This document shows, in pieces, positions 8,366 through 15,719 of a DNA stretch of 64,000 nucleotides. Where the stretch lies: positions 1-64,000 of the forward strand of contig NZ_JANIGO010000003.1 of the NCBI RefSeq assembly GCF_024518835.1, written 5' to 3'. Position numbers and translations under genes: made by a program. Source of the DNA: Limnobacter humi (GTDB taxonomy: Bacteria > Pseudomonadota > Gammaproteobacteria > Burkholderiales > Burkholderiaceae_B). The notes below the pieces were generated by a model, which worked only from the letters and a program-made list of their open reading frames with translations, made no database searches and had not been told where the DNA came from. Each line of letters starts with the position of its first letter. Within the stretch, counting starts at the first letter, position 1.

Positions 8366-8970
8366 TTGAACAGCGCCTTCACAAGGGAGGTTTGAATTTG
8401 ATTGATGCCGGTCACTGAGCCATCCGGCAATATGCTGAACCGCACCGCAGTGGCCTCATCGCCCTGTTTCTGCAACGTCACTGTGGAGTAGTGCAACACG
8501 TTGAGCTTCGGGTTGACCTCGGCCACATACACATTGACGGGCACCGGCTGGTTGTTTTCGCTTTTGTAGTAATTCAGGTTGATGGTGTATTCGCCGGGGA
8601 TACGGCCGCGGATGGTCAACACCTCTTGATTTAACGGGTTCGTGATCACGCGACCATCCACGGTTTGGGTGTCGTTGGCCATGCCGCGATCGTCGCGGTC
8701 AATGTGCATCAAGCCATCCTGTGGCCGCATGTACCACACCTGCCGCCCCCCTGGCCCAGCGGCCCACACGTCAATGTCATTGGGGTCGTTGTCAGGCCAG
8801 CTCACCGTCACGATGAATTCCGCTTTCGCATCAATCACGCCACTTTTGGCGGGCGGGTTCATCAACAACAAGGCCATCAAAAACAGAAAGGTAAAAATCA
8901 ACAGCGCATTGAAAATCAGGTCCGTGAACGGATCCAGCTCAAAATCCGGTTTGTGGTTAAACAAGGCCAT
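8362..8970 (-). CDS. ExbD/TolR-like protein with a large periplasmic domain
   Basis: The 202-residue protein has one membrane helix near residues 20-38 preceded by an acidic segment (FELDPFTDLIFNALLIF). This resembles ExbD/TolR, where an aspartate at the start of the helix takes part in proton flow. The rest (ASWPDNDPNDIDVWAAGPGG-like region onward) is a beta-rich domain unlike the short ExbD periplasmic domain. It lies 5 bp downstream of an ExbB-like gene, the usual order of such pairs. Function is unknown; no TonB gene is adjacent. Confidence 0.65.
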   Translation of the reverse strand: MALFNHKPDFELDPFTDLIFNALLIFTFLFLMALLLMNPPAKSGVIDAKAEFIVTVSWPDNDPNDIDVWAAGPGGRQVWYMRPQDGLMHIDRDDRGMANDTQTVDGRVITNPLNQEVLTIRGRIPGEYTINLNYYKSENNQPVPVNVYVAEVNPKLNVLHYSTVTLQKQGDEATAVRFSILPDGSVTGINQIQTSLVKALFK

Positions 8971-8975
8971 CGTGT

Positions 8976-9662
8976 TCAGGCCGTTGCGCTGGTCGATTCG
9001 GCAAGCGCCACCGAGGGCGCCCGGTGAGCAAAAGCCACTGTGTCGGCAATCAAGTGGTCGGCAAAACGGTCCAGCAGCAAGAACTGAATGCCCAACACCA
9101 TGCTGGTCACCAGGCCCACCAAGGTGGTGTTCATGGCCACGCCCATGCCTTGGGTCATTTGCTTCATCAGGGTTTTGATGTCATTGATGTCCAGCTTTTC
9201 CAGCCCTTCCAGGCTGCCCAGCATGATGACAAAACCAACGATGGTGCCCAGCAAACCGAGCTTGAGCATCAGGCTGCACAAAAACCAACCCACCTGGTGA
9301 GTGCCCCGTGCACGTTCGGCCATGATTTCCGCGAGCAAACCGCCTTCGCTGGCCACCCCCACCGGGTTGTGAGACACCACATAGTCAAAGCAAAACGACT
9401 GGCCCGGCACAAACCGGCCCTGGCCCTGTTGAAGTCGATGAAAATAGTTGGCTTGCTGTGAGAGGTACCAACTGCGCCAGCCCGCCAAGGCGATGCCGGC
9501 GGCAAATACAGCGATGGTGATGGCGCAGATGCGGGTGTTGTCGGTCAACACCACCCATTGAAACAGCCCCATGTTCCAAGTGACCGCCGAGGCAAACAGG
9601 GTGATGCTGGTGATCAGCAGCCATTGAAGGAACAGCGAATACGGTCGGTGAGGGGCAAGCAA
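8976..9662 (-). CDS. MotA/TolQ/ExbB-family proton-channel protein
   Basis: The 228-residue protein has two N-terminal helices (residues about 10-60), a cytoplasmic loop, and two C-terminal helices carrying LKLGLLGTIVGFVIML and GMGVAMNTTLVGLVTSMV, the hallmark of the MotA/TolQ/ExbB proton-channel domain. The likely start is TTG at 9662, with AGGA seven bases upstream. It heads the cluster with an ExbD-like protein, a two-helix membrane protein and a lipoprotein, suggesting a proton-driven motor. A 17-bp site like those upstream of the sigma-54 promoters lies just ahead (9685-9701), but no -24/-12 promoter is seen. Confidence 0.8.
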   Translation of the reverse strand: MLAPHRPYSLFLQWLLITSITLFASAVTWNMGLFQWVVLTDNTRICAITIAVFAAGIALAGWRSWYLSQQANYFHRLQQGQGRFVPGQSFCFDYVVSHNPVGVASEGGLLAEIMAERARGTHQVGWFLCSLMLKLGLLGTIVGFVIMLGSLEGLEKLDINDIKTLMKQMTQGMGVAMNTTLVGLVTSMVLGIQFLLLDRFADHLIADTVAFAHRAPSVALAESTSATA

Positions 9663-9684
9663 GTGGATGTCCTGCGATGGTCAG

Positions 9685-9701
9685 TGTTGCAAATTGAAAC
9701 A
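9685..9701. promoter_or_regulatory. Activator-site-like 17-mer upstream of the ExbB-like gene
   Basis: TGTTGCAAATTGAAACA matches 15 of 17 positions of the site TGTTCCAGATTGAAACA found upstream of the alcohol dehydrogenase gene. There is no -24/-12 promoter between it and the gene start, so it may be a chance match or act differently here. Confidence 0.35.
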
Positions 9702-9746
9702 GTTCAATCAGTCATCCAAGTCAATTAGCAAGCCCTATTCCAATCG

Positions 9747-10796
9747 CTAGAACAACAAGCCCTCGGTTTGCCGAATGATGCGTTGAATGTTCAATTGGTG
9801 GTTTTCAATGTCACGGGCTGTCCAGCTGGGGTTTAAGTCCACATTGCCTTGCGCAGTGATGCGGGTGCTTGCGGGTTCAACCCTGGCGGGGGGCTTGCCC
9901 AGTTCATCAATCAGGTCCACTTCATTGGTGCCCAGGTCCAACTCAAACAGGATGCGGGTTTGCAGGCTGCGGAAATAATCCAAATTGCGCTCAACCCAGG
10001 CATGGTCCAGCGCACCGAAGGAACTCATCAACAGCGTGTCGGGTTTCATTTGGGCCTGCAACTTGGCCAAGTAGTCAATGCGATCGCCCACCATGCCGTC
10101 GAAGAGGTCAGGCGCGGAGCGGGGCTGCACGGCAGAACCGACCCACATGGCATTCAACCCGGGATTGCTGAGCATCAGCGCCTGCTCGCTCTCCAGATTG
10201 TCCTCGGTGGAATATTCCCAAGCGCCCCACTCTTTCCCCAAAGTCCACAGGGTACCCTTGTTTTTGATCAACAATTTCTGGGGCACCACCGGCTGGGTCT
10301 TGCTCATCACCTGGTTGCCCAATCGGGCGCCCAGGTTCTCGATGCACTTGCCGCAGCGGGCCTGCATCAACTCAGCCGTTTTTTTGGCAGCCACCACTTG
10401 CTTGCCAAACTCGGGCGGGTTGCCCAGCGCCTGGCGAAATCCAAGGTTACCCAACACATGTTCCGGCTTGGGTTGGGTATTGACGAGCCACAGGGGTTTT
10501 CGACCGAATTTGTCCAGAATGGCTTGTGCAGCGGCCTGCCCCACCTCTGCGGTAGGGCCAGTGTCGATGACCACTGTCGAGTCAGTGCCCGCCAACACCC
10601 ACAGCGACAGGGCATAGTCCTGCCCCTCTGCGGGTAGGTATTTGCCGGCGCAGGTGTATTCGTAAATGGTTGCGCGGTGTTGAGTCCAGCATGTTTGCTC
10701 GGTCGGTGCTGGGCTCACAGCCTGGGCCTGGCTCGCCCAGACACAACCGGTCAACACCAATACCCATCCCAATCTGTGCGCCCTGCTGCCCAACAT
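9747..10796 (-). CDS. Degenerate metallo-beta-lactamase-fold protein, exported
   Basis: The protein starts with a signal peptide (MLGSRAHRLGWVLVLTGCVWASQAQA) and has the layout of the SoxH-like MBL proteins found with quinoprotein dehydrogenases. LSLWVLAGTDSTVVIDTGP is the first MBL strand region. The metal motif H-x-H-x-D-H is replaced: NTQPKPEHVLGN gives Q, K and E at the first three ligand positions with only the last His kept. It is therefore probably not a normal zinc hydrolase. The ATG at 10796 is preferred over a TTG eight codons upstream. It lies downstream of the TonB receptor gene, separated by 94 bp. A link to PQQ enzymes is inferred from family resemblance. Confidence 0.6.
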   Translation of the reverse strand: MLGSRAHRLGWVLVLTGCVWASQAQAVSPAPTEQTCWTQHRATIYEYTCAGKYLPAEGQDYALSLWVLAGTDSTVVIDTGPTAEVGQAAAQAILDKFGRKPLWLVNTQPKPEHVLGNLGFRQALGNPPEFGKQVVAAKKTAELMQARCGKCIENLGARLGNQVMSKTQPVVPQKLLIKNKGTLWTLGKEWGAWEYSTEDNLESEQALMLSNPGLNAMWVGSAVQPRSAPDLFDGMVGDRIDYLAKLQAQMKPDTLLMSSFGALDHAWVERNLDYFRSLQTRILFELDLGTNEVDLIDELGKPPARVEPASTRITAQGNVDLNPSWTARDIENHQLNIQRIIRQTEGLLF

Positions 10797-10890
10797 GCCT
10801 GCCAACCCAACTGTATTCAAGGCTTATAAGGATAGCCCATTGTGATTGGACTGAATACCGTGGATATGCCTCAGTGGCCCAACCGCTGGC

Positions 10891-13371
10891 TTAGTAGCGC
10901 CACTGAACGCCCACCCAGGCATTGCGGGGTGTGGCCGGTGCCAGAAATGTTTCGTAACGCACATCCGCTTCGTCGGTCACCAACTGGCCGTTGCGATCGA
11001 ACACATTGCCACCCAACACACCGCCGTTGAAATAGCGTCGGTCAAAGACATTGTTCAAGCGGGCCAGCACGGTGATGCCTTTGTCCACCGTGTGGTTAAT
11101 ACCCACATTGAATACAGCAAAGCCCGGGATGACACCGGTGTCATTGAAGGTAAACGTGTCGCCAGTGGCCGTGTTGGTGAATGTGCCGGCTTGGTGCTGG
11201 TTGTTTTCATTGCCCCGCGCAAACTGTCGGCTCTGCGCCTGCAGGTCGCCAAATACGGTGGTTTTGGCACTGCTCTTAAAACCCAACGACAGTTTCAGAT
11301 TGTGTGCCGACAAACCCGGAATTTTGTTGCCCGGGTTCACGGTGATGAAGGCGTTTTCAACCGCCACTTGCCCTGTGCTGTCCACGGCGCTGCTGTTGCC
11401 ATGCGACGCCAGTCGACCAGTGCTTTGGAATGTCGCATCGAGGTACTGATATTTGGCCGAGAAGTCCCATCGGCTTGACTCGACACCCCAATCCAGTTCA
11501 ACACCCTGTCGGCGGGTTTTGCCGAAGTTCTGGAAGAAACCACCCGATCCCGCACCATCCGTCACAAACAAAATGTCGTCTTTGTTCACGGCCCTGAACA
11601 GATTGAACGCCGTGGAGTACTCCAGCCCGCCCAGCTTCCAATTGCGGCGCAATCCGGTTTCCACCGTGGTCGTCACCACCTGCTTTAAATAGGGATCAGC
11701 CGCCATGGCGTTGGGCAACAGGCACGGAAAATTCGGGTCGGAACAGGCCAGCTCCACTGGTGTGGGTGTTCGGTTGCTGGTGCCTGCACTGGCGTATACC
11801 GTGGTGGCCTTGTTGAGGGTGTGCGAAATGCCCACCGACGGATTAAACCGGTTATACGTGTAGTCATTGTTCAAACCGGGACTGGCATTGCCGGCTGCGT
11901 TCACCAATGGAATATCAATCCGGTCATTTGTTTTCACTGTGGCTCTGTTATAGCGGCCTGCCAGCAATACCGTGGTTTGCTCACTCAGGGCCACCACATC
12001 TTGAACATACAAACCCAGTTGGGTGTTGCGGGCTGCCACATTCACCTGCTCAATCGGCCGCTGCAACTCAACCACTGTGCGGCTTGAATCAAACACACCC
12101 AGGGTGTAGGAACGCCGAAAGTCGGATTGGCCAAACTCCACTTGAGCCCCCAGAGCCACCGTGTGCAAGCCCTTGGGGGCCAAGGTGAGCTGAACACCCA
12201 CGCCCAGCGCGTCCTGATTCAACAAGCCCCGGTTGTTGGATGCCGTGCAGTTGTCCGTGGTCACCGTGGGTGCTGCACCAGGCGCATTGGGCGAGTTTTG
12301 TGCCAAAGGGGCATCGCAGGTCACGTTGTAATTGGGGCCTGCGCCATTGCCGGGCTCAAAGGGTGCCACACCAAAGCGGTAATCCTCATTTTCATTCACA
12401 TCGCCATTGAAGGTGCGGGAGCGTGAGGTTCGATAGAAGACATTCCCAGACAGCTCAGCGCCATCTTTCAGATACCGGGTGAAATCGAAAGCCAATTGCG
12501 CGCCGGTGTTTTTCGTGTTGTCGAAGTAGGTGTAGGCCTGGGAGCGGCTCTGGTCAAATTGACTGCGTGGCACCACACCATTGCCGTTGAGGCTGGTGTC
12601 ATACACATTGACCGTGAAATTGCTGAAGCTGTCAGCCCCGCCCACACCCATTTTTGCAAACAGCTGCAACACACTGCTGGGCGACTGAACCCGCCAACCC
12701 TGCTCATCCAGCGCATTTAGGTTGATGTAAAAATCGCGTTGTGTTGATGCATCAACCCAACCTTGCTCATACCCCAGTCGCTTGCGCCCAAAACCACCGG
12801 CCTCCACGTCCAATTGCTGTCCCTGAAAGTCGCGACCGCTTTTGGTCTGCATGACAATGGCGCCACCCAGCGAGTTCAAACCGAACTGTGGCAGGGTTCC
12901 TGGAAGCACGGAAACCGTCTTGAGGGCAGACTGCGGAATCGCATCAAAACGCACCACATCACCAAAGGTTTCGTTTTGGCGAACACCATCCACATACACT
13001 GACAGCCCCGGTGGTGTACCCAACAAAGGCGTGACAGAAAACCCGCGGTAAGTGACGTCGGCCTGATAGGGGTTGCCCTGATTGTCATTGACCTGCACAC
13101 CACTGATGCCCCGAAACAAACCCTCAGACACCGATTCACGACTGGCATTGCTCTCCAAGCGAGTTACTTTTTTGACACTGAAAGGTGCCTGGGCCTCTGG
13201 CATCGCAGCCCCTGGAAGCGGCGAAGTTGAAATCACCTTCACCTCTTCCAGGCTTTGCGCCCAAGCCGCTGGCTCAGCGTATAGAAGCAGGCTCAGCGGG
13301 GAGAGGAGGACCCAAGAACGCGCTCTAGCAGTTGACCATTGGACTTCGGGAACAGACACTTCACACCTCAT
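10891..13371 (-). CDS. TonB-dependent outer-membrane receptor
   Basis: The product of about 826 residues has an N-terminal signal region ending PAAWAQ, a plug domain (VSEGLFRGISGVQVNDNQGN, YVDGVRQNETFGDV, LGGAIVMQTKSG) and a long beta-barrel ending with an aromatic C terminus (GVQWRY), as expected for outer-membrane insertion. Such receptors import scarce ligands using TonB energy. The ligand is unknown: iron chelates, PQQ or lanthanide chelates are all conceivable, and no residue visible here decides. The start at 13371 is chosen because it gives a plausible signal peptide, but no clear ribosome site is present. It is divergent from a two-component system. Confidence 0.85.
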   Translation of the reverse strand: MRCEVSVPEVQWSTARARSWVLLSPLSLLLYAEPAAWAQSLEEVKVISTSPLPGAAMPEAQAPFSVKKVTRLESNASRESVSEGLFRGISGVQVNDNQGNPYQADVTYRGFSVTPLLGTPPGLSVYVDGVRQNETFGDVVRFDAIPQSALKTVSVLPGTLPQFGLNSLGGAIVMQTKSGRDFQGQQLDVEAGGFGRKRLGYEQGWVDASTQRDFYINLNALDEQGWRVQSPSSVLQLFAKMGVGGADSFSNFTVNVYDTSLNGNGVVPRSQFDQSRSQAYTYFDNTKNTGAQLAFDFTRYLKDGAELSGNVFYRTSRSRTFNGDVNENEDYRFGVAPFEPGNGAGPNYNVTCDAPLAQNSPNAPGAAPTVTTDNCTASNNRGLLNQDALGVGVQLTLAPKGLHTVALGAQVEFGQSDFRRSYTLGVFDSSRTVVELQRPIEQVNVAARNTQLGLYVQDVVALSEQTTVLLAGRYNRATVKTNDRIDIPLVNAAGNASPGLNNDYTYNRFNPSVGISHTLNKATTVYASAGTSNRTPTPVELACSDPNFPCLLPNAMAADPYLKQVVTTTVETGLRRNWKLGGLEYSTAFNLFRAVNKDDILFVTDGAGSGGFFQNFGKTRRQGVELDWGVESSRWDFSAKYQYLDATFQSTGRLASHGNSSAVDSTGQVAVENAFITVNPGNKIPGLSAHNLKLSLGFKSSAKTTVFGDLQAQSRQFARGNENNQHQAGTFTNTATGDTFTFNDTGVIPGFAVFNVGINHTVDKGITVLARLNNVFDRRYFNGGVLGGNVFDRNGQLVTDEADVRYETFLAPATPRNAWVGVQWRY

Positions 13372-13526
13372 CGGGATTGGCTGTGCAGGCCAGGTTGGAA
13401 TGTACTCAGTGTCGCTGCTGTTCACAGGACGTAACAGGGAAGTTTTCCCAAATGTCACACGGCACCTTGTACTTCCGGTTTAAACGAGAGAACATTGGAC
13501 GCACCGTGTGGACAGGACCTTTTCGC

Positions 13527-14684
13527 ATGCAGCTTCAGACGCTGTTGATCAAACGACTACTGATTGCCCTTGGCCTGTGGGCAGTGGTGTGTGGGGTGAT
13601 CGTGTTCGGCATGGGCCGACAAGACGTGACCACCGAGTACGATGCTGCGCATGACCTGATCGAAGACCTCTATTCCGAACTGGCCATCTCCAATGGCATG
13701 AGCCCAACCAGCCACTCGGTGCTGCGTGATCAATTGGCCCTGCGCAAAGCCGAACAGGAAAAAGCAGAAACTCGCCGTGAACTGCTCGTGACTTCCCTCA
13801 TGCTGTTGCTGATGGCCATGGGCAGTGGTGTGGTGGTGTGGTGGTCCCTGCGGGGCGCACTGAACGCCCCGCTTCAGCAACTGGTGAATTGGCTGAAAAG
13901 CATTGAGACTTCCACTGACTTGCAAACCCAAACCACTCACTGCACACCCACGTTTCAATTGACGGAACTGCAAAACATCCAAGACAGCGTGCAGCAATTG
14001 CTGCGTACGCTGGAGGATGAACAATTGCGCAACCGCGAGTTGCTGGGTAGGGTCATCGACATGCAGGAGCGCGAACGGGCATCCATTGCACAAGAACTGC
14101 ATGACGAATTGGGGCAAATGCTGACCTCCATCTCGGTGAATTCCGCTTTCCTGTCCAAGCACAGCCAGGGCCACGCACAAGAAGCAGCCCAGGCCATTCA
14201 ACATGAAGTACAGCAACTCATGGTGTGGTTGAGAAGCTCACTGCGTGAGCTCAAACCCCACCTGTTGCTGGAAGTGTCGCTGCGCGACGCCGTGCTGGAT
14301 TTGGTGGACAGTTGGTCCAAGCGCAAGGGCTGGTTCGTCGACTTTGCCTGGAGCCATGAGGGGGAAACACTCGGACTATCTGAAAAAACAGCCTTGTATC
14401 GTGTTCTTCAAGAAGCACTGACCAATGCCGCAAAGCATGCAGAATCCAAAAATGTTCGTGTACTGGGTGGTCTGGACCCTCACACTGGCGAATGGGTTGT
14501 GATGGTGGACAATGATCAGGTTTCTGCAGGCCCCATTCACCCGTCACTGGGACTGACTGGCATCCAGGAACGGGTGCAACACCTGGGCGGGCAAGTCAGG
14601 ACTGACCGCAGTGGCGGACAGTTCTGCCTCACCGCCCGCATCCCCATGAACGCAGTCAACACCGGAACTGACCATGCCGATTGA
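13527..14684 (+). CDS. NarX/UhpB-type sensor histidine kinase
   Basis: The 385-residue protein has two membrane helices (residues about 11-30 and 87-107) around a short periplasmic part, then a linker and a HisKA_3 phospho-acceptor helix (RERASIAQELHDELGQML, His192). A HATPase domain follows with LQEALTNAAKHA as N box and SLGLTGIQERV as G box. The ATG at 13527 has AGGA upstream; a longer upstream reading is possible. It overlaps the response-regulator gene by 11 bp and is divergent from the TonB receptor gene, which it may control. The signal is unknown. Confidence 0.88.
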   Translation: MQLQTLLIKRLLIALGLWAVVCGVIVFGMGRQDVTTEYDAAHDLIEDLYSELAISNGMSPTSHSVLRDQLALRKAEQEKAETRRELLVTSLMLLLMAMGSGVVVWWSLRGALNAPLQQLVNWLKSIETSTDLQTQTTHCTPTFQLTELQNIQDSVQQLLRTLEDEQLRNRELLGRVIDMQERERASIAQELHDELGQMLTSISVNSAFLSKHSQGHAQEAAQAIQHEVQQLMVWLRSSLRELKPHLLLEVSLRDAVLDLVDSWSKRKGWFVDFAWSHEGETLGLSEKTALYRVLQEALTNAAKHAESKNVRVLGGLDPHTGEWVVMVDNDQVSAGPIHPSLGLTGIQERVQHLGGQVRTDRSGGQFCLTARIPMNAVNTGTDHAD

Positions 14685-15345
14685 GAGCACCATCTTGCTG
14701 GTGGATGACCATGCCGCCGTGCGGTCTGGCTACCGGCGCTTCATTGAAATGGACCCCGACTTGAGGGTCATTTACGAGGCGGGCAATGCAGAACAGGCTC
14801 TGGCCTGGTTGAGCCAACACCCAGTGGATGTGGCTGTCATGGACATCAGCATGCCTGGCCAAAGTGGGCTGGAACTCGTCAAACGGGTGAAACTGAAGTG
14901 GCCCGATTTGCCGGTGGTGATATTGTCGATGCACGACAGCCCGGTGGTGGCCAGCAAAGCCCTTGAAAGTGGCGCCATTGGCTATGTCACGAAATCCAGC
15001 GAACCGGAAGAATTGGTCAAGGCCATTCGGCACGCGCTCACGGGTCGGCGGCATGTGTCATCCGATGTCCAATTGGACAGCAGCTTGCTCAGCCCGCGCG
15101 AGGTCGACATTGTGCGACTGCTGGTGGAGGGGCACACGATTGACCAGGCGGCCCTGTCCTTGGGGATCAGCGCCAAAACGGTCAGCAACAACTTGTCCAC
15201 CATTCGTCAAAAAGTGGGGGTACAAACGGATTTTGAACTGGCATTTTGGGCCTGGAGTCAGGGTTTGGGCAAAGCACCCCCTGGCTTTTCGGCAGGCAGT
15301 TCAGGCTCGGACACCACGCGCAGTACAAAACCCTCAGACCGTTGA
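14674..15345 (+). CDS. NarL/FixJ-family response regulator
   Basis: The 223-residue protein has a receiver domain with the acidic pair D11/D12, phospho-acceptor D57 (VAVMDISMPG) and the conserved Lys in GYVTKSS. It ends in a LuxR-type helix-turn-helix (LSPREVDIVRLLVEG to AKTVSNNLSTIRQKVG, residues about 140-190). It is the partner of the overlapping upstream kinase. Its last 88 bp overlap the DUF1850 gene on the opposite strand, a tail-to-tail arrangement, and its final 25 residues are Gly/Ser rich. Confidence 0.92.
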   Translation: MPIESTILLVDDHAAVRSGYRRFIEMDPDLRVIYEAGNAEQALAWLSQHPVDVAVMDISMPGQSGLELVKRVKLKWPDLPVVILSMHDSPVVASKALESGAIGYVTKSSEPEELVKAIRHALTGRRHVSSDVQLDSSLLSPREVDIVRLLVEGHTIDQAALSLGISAKTVSNNLSTIRQKVGVQTDFELAFWAWSQGLGKAPPGFSAGSSGSDTTRSTKPSDR

Positions 15346-15719
15346 GCCGACAATTCCGGTTCTTGTGGCGGATCGCCCAGCGCGGTGCCCAGGCTCACGC
15401 AATGCGCTCGGTCTGGCAGGTCACACAAGGTCCAGGCACTGACGGTAGCGCCTGAATTGGCCAGGCGAATTTCCTGGAGATGCAAGGCGGGCTGCGGAAC
15501 CCACACATACCAGCCGTTGAGCAATTGCGCACCGGGTGCTGGATCCATCCCGGCGCCACTGCCTTTAACCCGTGCCTGGGTTTGAATCAGGGTGTCGCCG
15601 TCCACCCGCCAGTCTTCCTGCCATTCAACACGTTCCACCGAGTGGGTCCATGTCAGGGTGAAATCGGTGGACTGCACACAGGCCACCAGCACCACACCAG
15701 CCAGCGCGCACACGCTCAT
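15258..15719 (-). CDS. DUF1850 protein linked to a TRAP transporter
   Basis: The 153-residue protein opens with a short hydrophobic signal (MSVCALAGVVLVACVQS) and then LTWTHSVERVEWQEDWRV, the typical DUF1850 start. DUF1850 genes commonly accompany fused TAXI-TRAP permeases; the molecular role is not established. Its ATG overlaps the stop of the permease gene (ATGA), so the two are translationally coupled. The 3' end runs 88 bp into the opposite-strand response-regulator gene. Confidence 0.85.
   Translation of the reverse strand: MSVCALAGVVLVACVQSTDFTLTWTHSVERVEWQEDWRVDGDTLIQTQARVKGSGAGMDPAPGAQLLNGWYVWVPQPALHLQEIRLANSGATVSAWTLCDLPDRAHCVSLGTALGDPPQEPELSAQRSEGFVLRVVSEPELPAEKPGGALPKP

Noticed and set aside
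7117-9662. Zorya-like defence system (MotA-like plus ExbD-like pair)
   Set aside because: The channel protein lacks the long cytoplasmic tail of ZorA, the second lacks an OmpA-like domain, and no helicase or nuclease gene is adjacent.
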